Shown here: in pieces, positions 7,026-10,696 of the stretch
Layout of the letters: each line of letters opens with the position of its first letter
Numbering within the stretch: the first letter of the stretch is position 1
NCBI GenBank assembly: GCA_030149405.1
Contig: JASBRM010000005.1
Location: 1-10,696 of the forward strand
Length of the DNA stretch: 10,696 nt
Reading direction: 5' to 3'
DNA from: Neptuniibacter sp.
Lineage (GTDB): Bacteria; Pseudomonadota; Gammaproteobacteria; Pseudomonadales; Balneatricaceae
Position numbers and translations under genes: made by a program
The notes under the pieces: model-generated
What the model was told of the DNA's origin: nothing
The model's input: only the letters and a program-made list of their open reading frames with translations
The model's database searches: none

Positions 7026-8159
7026 ATGGACACGCTCTCATCCCAATTTGGCGACCTTCTGTTGCGCAGATTCCCACACCGGAAAAATGAACAGCTTCGA
7101 GCCTGGGATGCCGCTGATGAATATCTTTTAAATCAGCTACAGGACGAGAACTTATTACCGGGCAGCAGCCGGATCTTAATCGTTAATGATCTGTTTGGCG
7201 CACTGACGCTTTCACTGCATCAATATAATCCCTCAACCGTCAGTGACTCATGGCTGTCACAGCAGGGTTTAATAGCAAATGCAACAGAAAACCAGTTATC
7301 CACCGAACAGATTAAAATACTCAACAGCCTCGACACTCCCGAAGGGCCATTTGACCTTGTTCTGATTAAGGTCCCAAAAAGTCTGGCGATGCTTGAAGAG
7401 CAGCTGATAAGAATCCGCCCCCTTTTACATAAGCAGAGCCGGGTTATTGCGGGAGGGATGGTTAAAGGCATTCACACCTCAACGCTTAAATTGTTTGAAA
7501 AGTATATTGGTGCCACCAAGACTTCCCTTGCACGAAAAAAAGCCCGGTTAATTTTTCCAGAATTTAATTTGGAAATGACGACTCCCGAGTCACCTTATCC
7601 TTCCAGTTACATTCTTGAGGGTACTCAGCACAAAATTATTAACCATGCTGCGGTTTTCTCACGCGATAGTCTGGATATAGGTACTCGCTTTTTCCTGCAG
7701 CATCTGCCTGACTCAAATAAGTATCAAAAGATTGTCGATCTAGGTTGTGGTAATGGCCTGGTAGGTCTGATTGCCGCCGAAAAAAATCCAGATGCTGAAC
7801 TCTGTTTTGTGGACGAGTCATTTATGGCCGTAGCCTCTGCGGAAGCAAATTTCCGGGAGGCATTTGGCACTGAAAGATCTGCAGAATTCAAAACAACGGA
7901 CTGCCTCAACGGCATTACACCTTCCAGTTGCGATCTTATTCTGAATAATCCGCCTTTCCACCAGCATAATGTTGTCGGGGATTTTATTGCATTACAGATG
8001 TTTCGGGAGGCAAAACAAACTCTCAGGAAACAGGGCGAACTTTGGGTCATAGGGAATCGCCATCTGGGGTATCACAGTCGTTTGAAAAAGCTCTTTGGGA
8101 ACTGCGAAACAGTCGCCAGCAACAAAAAGTTCGTTATCCTTAGAGCAATCAAGCAATAA
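7026..8159 (+). CDS. rlmG: 23S rRNA (guanine-N2)-methyltransferase RlmG
   Basis: A 377-residue SAM-dependent enzyme that in the characterised E. coli member makes m2G1835 in 23S rRNA. The layout fits RlmG/RsmC: an N-terminal methyltransferase-like half that has lost catalysis (RFPHRK, RAWDAADEYLL at 25-35, LIKVPKSLAMLEEQL near 113-127, HTSTLKLFEKYIG near 150-162), then the catalytic half. That half carries the SAM loop VDLGCGNG (237-244), an acidic strand end FVDES (261-265) and the N2-guanine signature NNPPFH (307-312). The length is close to that of the family. The ATG at 7026 lacks a clear Shine-Dalgarno sequence. It was kept because its N-terminus aligns from memory with other RlmG starts. 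It is divergent from the ribbon-helix-helix gene, so the regions upstream of both face each other. No strong terminator is visible directly after it. Confidence 0.95.
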   Translation: MDTLSSQFGDLLLRRFPHRKNEQLRAWDAADEYLLNQLQDENLLPGSSRILIVNDLFGALTLSLHQYNPSTVSDSWLSQQGLIANATENQLSTEQIKILNSLDTPEGPFDLVLIKVPKSLAMLEEQLIRIRPLLHKQSRVIAGGMVKGIHTSTLKLFEKYIGATKTSLARKKARLIFPEFNLEMTTPESPYPSSYILEGTQHKIINHAAVFSRDSLDIGTRFFLQHLPDSNKYQKIVDLGCGNGLVGLIAAEKNPDAELCFVDESFMAVASAEANFREAFGTERSAEFKTTDCLNGITPSSCDLILNNPPFHQHNVVGDFIALQMFREAKQTLRKQGELWVIGNRHLGYHSRLKKLFGNCETVASNKKFVILRAIKQ

Positions 8160-8278
8160 CCCTTATATTCACTGCTCTTCTGGTAAGTCATGAAGCCGTT
8201 TGCGGAAGCAAAACCTATAGGCTGCAGCCGGGAAGTAATCTGAACATCACCACAGCAAAACCAATTCAACAACCATTC

Positions 8279-8307
8279 TTGCTATTCTGTATCATCAACC
8301 GCATAAA
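8279..8307 (+). promoter_or_regulatory. Promoter candidate for the CopD-like gene
   Basis: TTGCTA (8279-8284), a 17-base spacer, then CATAAA (8302-8307). Each hexamer matches the sigma-70 consensus at 4 of 6. The implied start near 8314 gives a leader of about 114 bases that contains the 8357-8373 hairpin. Confidence 0.35.
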
Positions 8308-8356
8308 AACCTGTTCTAATCTCACAGTAGTTTAGTTAGATTAAGAAAATCTGATA

Positions 8357-8373
8357 TACGCCTTAATGGCGTA
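8357..8373 (+). other. Leader hairpin upstream of the CopD-like gene
   Basis: TACGCC (8357-8362) pairs perfectly with GGCGTA (8368-8373) around TTAAT. It is not followed by a T-run, so it is not a standard terminator. It lies 54 bases before the ATG. A role is not shown. Confidence 0.35.
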
Positions 8374-8427
8374 AGCATTTGTTTATAAACCTATCGATCT
8401 GTTTGAAAGATTTTCAGAGGGCGCTTC

Positions 8428-8883
8428 ATGCATACATTACTCACCATCCACCTTCTTTCTGCCGTTATATGGGTAGGGGGAATGTTCTTTGCCTATGTCT
8501 GTTTAAGACCTATAGCCGCTTCAATGCTCGAGCCACCAACCAGGCTGAGCCTGTGGGCTGGGGTATTTAAGAAGTTCTTCTTGTGGGTATGGATTTCTGT
8601 TGCCGTATTGATCCTGAGCGGTCACGGCATGATTGCCATCTATGGAGGATTCGCGCAGATTGGTACACATATTCACATTATGCTCGGCCTCGGCTATCTA
8701 ATGATTGCCCTCTACGCATTTTTATATTTCATGCGCTACAAAAAACTGTGTCTGGCTGTAGCAGAAGAAAACTGGCCTTTAGCTGGTACTTACCTGAATA
8801 AGATTCGACATATCGTTGCGGTGAATCTAGTACTTGGTCTGCTTACAGTAGCAGTTGCATCGGGCGGCAAATATCTATTCTAA
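8428..8883 (+). CDS. CopD-domain/HemJ-like four-helix membrane protein
   Basis: A 151-residue integral membrane protein with helices at about 3-25, 48-72, 81-101 and 128-147. The first helix carries HLLSAVIWVGGMFF (H8), a pattern shared by the CopD domain and by HemJ, the membrane protoporphyrinogen oxidase. Further histidines lie in or near helices: H66 (SGHG), H81 and H83 (HIHIMLGLGY), and H128 (KIRHIV). These could bind haem or copper, which is inference. Many gammaproteobacterial proteins of this size are named only CopD family. I do not call it HemJ because it is not close enough to the HemJ sequences I remember. The ATG at 8428 has AGAGGG about 7 bases upstream. It appears monocistronic, with a strong hairpin 23 bases after the stop. 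Confidence 0.8.
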   Translation: MHTLLTIHLLSAVIWVGGMFFAYVCLRPIAASMLEPPTRLSLWAGVFKKFFLWVWISVAVLILSGHGMIAIYGGFAQIGTHIHIMLGLGYLMIALYAFLYFMRYKKLCLAVAEENWPLAGTYLNKIRHIVAVNLVLGLLTVAVASGGKYLF

Positions 8884-8903
8884 TTGGCGCAACCCCGAAA
8901 ACG

Positions 8904-8931
8904 AAAAGGGCTACCTTTAAAAGGTAGCCCT
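8904..8931. terminator. Strong terminator hairpin shared by convergent genes
   Basis: AGGGCTACCTT (8907-8917) pairs perfectly with AAGGTAGCCCT (8921-8931) over a 3-base loop, an 11-bp stem. On the minus strand it is followed by TTTTCGTTTT, so it best ends the small membrane gene at 9132-9007. On the plus strand no T-run follows, but the stem may still stop transcripts of the CopD-like gene. Confidence 0.75.
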
Positions 8932-9006
8932 ATCGCAAGCTTACAAGCTATTGGGGGAAATACAAAAAGAGGCCGGTGACAGACAACCACTTTTTGGTCA
9001 AGAAGC

Positions 9007-9132
9007 TTACTTCTCTTTATCTTCGTTCATCAGTCCACGAACTTTGAAGAACGCCCAGCACATTGCAGCAGTCATGCCTGCGATCATCGCCAAGCTAGGA
9101 ACCAGAACTTCCATACTGTATACGTCAACCAT
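9007..9132 (-). CDS. 41-residue single-helix membrane small protein
   Basis: ATG at 9132 to TAA at 9007. The product has a short N-terminus (MVDVYSM), one hydrophobic helix at about 8-29 (EVLVPSLAMIAGMTAAMCWAF), then a charged tail FKVRGLMNEDKEK. By the positive-inside rule the VR/K side is probably cytoplasmic. Support is the ribosome site AGAGG about 9 bases before the ATG, sense-like codon choice (many CTG, GTT and GCA codons), and a strong terminator about 76 bases past the stop. I do not recognise the family. Its size and shape resemble accessory subunits of respiratory or transport complexes such as CydX or CcoQ, but the sequence matches neither that I can see. A plus-strand frame over the same bases has no support. 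Confidence 0.65.
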   Translation of the reverse strand: MVDVYSMEVLVPSLAMIAGMTAAMCWAFFKVRGLMNEDKEK

Positions 9133-9336
9133 TGTGGTAACCTCTCTAAAATTTTTTATCATTTCACCCGTAGTGACTGAGGACTAGGTTAACGTTTTAT
9201 TCATTAGCAGGTATTGATACAGCTCAAATAATGCACTGTTCAGTAATATGAAAAGTTTTAATGTTGGTTCCCTTTAGTTTGAAAATTCTCATTTTCTGAA
9301 CCATACCTTCTTATACACGGTTGAGGAGGACTACCA

Positions 9337-9513
9337 ATGCCACATCAGACTAACGCCTGGACAGAACGACAGCTGGAAAAGATGAATCAGGAAGATTTCA
9401 TGGTAGATTTTCTGGATACATTCAAGATTTCACCTGTTGTAAGTGATTCGGACCAAACCATCGATGATATGCAAGAAAAGCTGCATCGAGTGGAAAAACA
9501 ATTAGAAAGATAA
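9337..9513 (+). CDS. 58-residue soluble small protein of unknown function
   Basis: ATG at 9337 with a very good ribosome site GAGGAGG (9323-9329), 7 bases upstream, ending TAA at 9513. The N-terminal half (MPHQTNAWTERQLEKMNQED, then FMVDFLDTFKI) is mixed and probably helical. A short SPVVSDSDQT linker leads to a C-terminal helix of about 18 residues, DDMQEKLHRVEKQLER, with heptad-like M/L/V/L spacing that could form a coiled coil. There is no signal peptide, membrane segment or cysteine. A TTGAAA (9279-9284) with CATACC 17 bases on is a weak promoter match. The gene is divergent from the 41-residue membrane gene and ends at a strong bidirectional terminator 70 bases on. I do not recognise a family; the ribosome site and terminator make it a real gene in my view. 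Confidence 0.75.
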   Translation: MPHQTNAWTERQLEKMNQEDFMVDFLDTFKISPVVSDSDQTIDDMQEKLHRVEKQLER

Positions 9514-9582
9514 TTCCCTGCATAGACAGGCATAGAGAACGGCGACTATTAAGTTGCACTGCTATTTAAGGCGAATCGCCAC

Positions 9583-9610
9583 AAAAAAGCCGCTCAATTG
9601 AGCGGCTTTT
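9583..9610. terminator. Bidirectional intrinsic terminator
   Basis: GCCGCTC-AATT-GAGCGGC (9589-9606) is a perfect 7-bp stem with a 4-base loop, flanked by AAAAAA before and TTTT after. It therefore reads as a terminator on both strands. It ends the 58-residue gene from the left and the Pmp3 gene cluster from the right. Confidence 0.9.
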
Positions 9611-9638
9611 ACGTAATAAATACTAACTTAGGCCTGAC

Positions 9639-9830
9639 TTAGTCACCGTTCATAGCATCTTTAATTTTCTGGTCTGTTTTGTACTGACTTAATGCGTACA
9701 CAGACCAGATTGCAGCTGGAATCCAACCAATCAGTGTCAGTTGTAGAATCAGGCAGATAATGCCCGCAATTGGGCGGCCGATGGTAAAAAACTGCAACCA
9801 TGGAATCAATAAGGCTAATAACAAACGCAT
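9639..9830 (-). CDS. Pmp3/YqaE family (UPF0057) small membrane protein
   Basis: A 63-residue proteolipid of the Pmp3/YqaE/Ric1 family. It has two hydrophobic helices at about 2-16 and 20-46. The family features are the glycine-containing turn IGRPIAGIICLILQLTLIGWIPAAIWSVYAL and a charged C-terminus (KTDQKIKDAMNGD). The usual family length is 50-60 residues. Eukaryotic members affect membrane potential and salt tolerance; bacterial function is unsettled, with stress or envelope induction reported for related genes. The ATG at 9830 has AAGGAG about 9 bases upstream. The slyD-like stop is 45 bases upstream on the same strand, so it may be transcribed with that gene. The bidirectional terminator lies 29 bases past the stop. 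Confidence 0.9.
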   Translation of the reverse strand: MRLLLALLIPWLQFFTIGRPIAGIICLILQLTLIGWIPAAIWSVYALSQYKTDQKIKDAMNGD

Positions 9831-9875
9831 GATTTTTTCTCCTTCACTATGCCGCTAAGGCCAGCTTGCTCAAAT

Positions 9876-10346
9876 TTATTCTATTTCAATTCTACCAGCA
9901 GCTAACTCTGCTTCTGAAGCATCCCGAACTTCCATCACTTCAACATCAAAGTTCAGTTCAATGCCTGCAAAGGGGTGGTTAGCATCAACGGTCACTTCAT
10001 TCTCAGTGATTTTAGTGATGCCTACAATCTGCAGTTCACCGTTTTCATCTTCCATCTGGCAAACCATGCCTTCTTTAAGGTCGGTGAAATCTGCAAATGA
10101 CACACGGTCAACTAAAGACACTTTGGACTCATCGCGTAAACCGTAACCCTGTTCCGGTGAGACAGTCACCTGAAATTTGTCACCCACTTCGTGACCTGTC
10201 ATTGCTGCTTCCAGGCCCGGCACTATATTTTTGTGACCATGTAAATAAGGAAGTGGATTACCACCGCGGGAGCCATCCAGCACCTCTCCCTGTGGATTGA
10301 CCAATGCGTAATGAAACAAGACCGCTTTGTTATTTTCAATTTTCAT
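9876..10346 (-). CDS. SlyD-like FKBP-type peptidyl-prolyl isomerase, no His-rich tail
   Basis: A 156-residue cytoplasmic prolyl isomerase/chaperone of the SlyD/SlpA class. The FKBP core is split: residues 1-69 (VLDGSRGGNPLPYLHGHKNIVPGLEAAMTGHEVGDKF) and about 127-150 (AGIELNFDVEVMEVRDAS) flank an insert-in-flap chaperone domain at about 70-125. YLHGH (34-38), GLE, GHEVGDKF and DANHPFAG are signature stretches. It ends GRIEIE and lacks the His/Cys-rich metal-binding tail of E. coli SlyD, so nickel delivery is unlikely. I chose ATG at 10346 (MKIENNK), which matches the family N-terminus and has GGAG 10 bases upstream. A longer in-frame Met at 10379 lies inside the esterase gene. The stop of the upstream esterase overlaps this start as TGATG, which suggests coupled translation. 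Confidence 0.9.
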   Translation of the reverse strand: MKIENNKAVLFHYALVNPQGEVLDGSRGGNPLPYLHGHKNIVPGLEAAMTGHEVGDKFQVTVSPEQGYGLRDESKVSLVDRVSFADFTDLKEGMVCQMEDENGELQIVGITKITENEVTVDANHPFAGIELNFDVEVMEVRDASEAELAAGRIEIE

Positions 10347-10696
10347 CAATTTAATTCTCCAAGGCGCTGACTTATCCATTCACCCAGCGCTTCCATCTGT
10401 TCCAAACATACCTCATGTGCCATTGGGTAGGTAGTCCATTGCGGATCTAATCCCATCTGACTAAGATTTTCTAGCGCCTGCTCGCCCAACAGTTTAGGAA
10501 CAACATCATCATATTCACCATGAGAGACCCAGACTGGGATCTGGTTATTAGCCTCAGTACGCTGCACTTCAATCTCTTCAGCAGTTGCCATATAGGTAGA
10601 CAAAGCCACCATGCCTGCCAAAGGCTCCGGGTAAGTGAGTGCCGTTTGATAAGTCACGGCTCCGCCCTGTGAAAAACCAATCAGAATGATTTTATC
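10346..10696 (-). CDS. PF02230 carboxylesterase/phospholipase family protein (5' end outside window)
   Basis: The C-terminal 116 residues of an alpha/beta-hydrolase. The frame is open to the window edge, so the apparent start at 10657 (a GTG) is internal. The nucleophile elbow GFSQGG (Ser codon 10672-10670) is followed by a segment ending in SHGEYDDVVP, supplying the catalytic Asp, and YPMAHEV, supplying the His. This is the Ser-Asp-His order of the PF02230 acyl-protein thioesterase/carboxylesterase family, whose members are about 220 residues. Roughly 100 N-terminal residues are therefore missing. The canonical His motif is usually GHS; here it is AHE, a mild variation. It ends in TGATG with the slyD-like gene and probably heads an operon running to the Pmp3 gene. 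Confidence 0.9.
   Translation of the reverse strand, partial: DKIILIGFSQGGAVTYQTALTYPEPLAGMVALSTYMATAEEIEVQRTEANNQIPVWVSHGEYDDVVPKLLGEQALENLSQMGLDPQWTTYPMAHEVCLEQMEALGEWISQRLGELN

Larger units (their letters stand above)
8160..8427 (+). other. Intergenic region between rlmG and the CopD-like gene
   Basis: 268 bases without a convincing gene. A minus-strand 66-codon frame crossing from rlmG has no domain or ribosome site. Contents are a small hairpin TTTGC-GGAA-GCAAA (8199-8212), a palindrome GGCTGCAGCC (8220-8229), a promoter candidate (8279-8307) and a hairpin at 8357-8373. I recognise no riboswitch class here. Confidence 0.5.

Noticed and set aside
8072..8272. 66-codon minus-strand frame at the end of rlmG
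   Set aside because: It is mostly antisense to the rlmG coding region, with no domain or ribosome site.
8160..8427. Possible riboswitch in the rlmG to CopD-like gap
   Set aside because: Only two small hairpins are visible and no conserved core of a class I know.
8951..9187. 78-codon plus-strand reading frame
   Set aside because: It covers the antisense of the 41-residue membrane gene, has no ribosome site, and the minus-strand frame has better signals.
10347..10379. Longer start for the SlyD-like protein
   Set aside because: The extra 11 residues lie inside the esterase reading frame and do not match the family; MKIENNK at 10346 fits SlyD starts.

Overview
The window looks like a chromosomal segment of a marine-type gammaproteobacterium. 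RlmG, a SlyD-like FKBP, a Pmp3/YqaE protein, a PF02230 esterase and several long GGDEF-EAL proteins all fit such a host. Base composition is moderate, with AT-rich intergenic DNA. An Oceanospirillales-like host is my inference from the protein flavour, not something I can demonstrate. I see no mobile element, CRISPR array, rRNA or tRNA gene.

Left part (1-6130): cyclic-di-GMP signalling. A plus-strand gene, cut by the left window edge, encodes tandem periplasmic solute-binding domains, one membrane helix, GGDEF and EAL. It converges on a minus-strand pair. The upstream member of that pair (6130-3548) is a second GGDEF-EAL protein whose periplasmic sensor carries a c-type haem motif (CTNCH). 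The downstream member (3445-2888) is a membrane-anchored DUF2726 protein. A GC-rich hairpin separates these two minus-strand genes. All visible GGDEF and EAL catalytic residues are intact in both large proteins. Only the solute-binding-domain protein keeps the RxxD inhibitory site.

Middle part (6131-7025): an AT-rich stretch with a long imperfect palindrome just upstream of the haem sensor gene. Next come two tiny minus-strand genes: a 57-residue ribbon-helix-helix protein and a 38-residue protein that is 45 percent lysine, closed by a clear intrinsic terminator. A promoter-like site with nearby short repeats lies ahead of the pair and could serve autoregulation.

Right part (7026-10696): rlmG (23S rRNA methyltransferase) and a four-helix CopD/HemJ-like membrane protein on plus, ending at a strong shared terminator. 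A 41-residue single-helix membrane protein on minus is divergent from a 58-residue soluble protein on plus. A bidirectional terminator follows. Last is a minus-strand cluster read from the right edge: PF02230 esterase (partial), a SlyD-like isomerase coupled by a TGATG overlap, and a Pmp3 membrane peptide.

The points most worth a second look are the haem-c GGDEF-EAL sensor with its unassigned middle domain, the ribbon-helix-helix/lysine-rich pair, and the two unassigned small proteins around 9007-9513.
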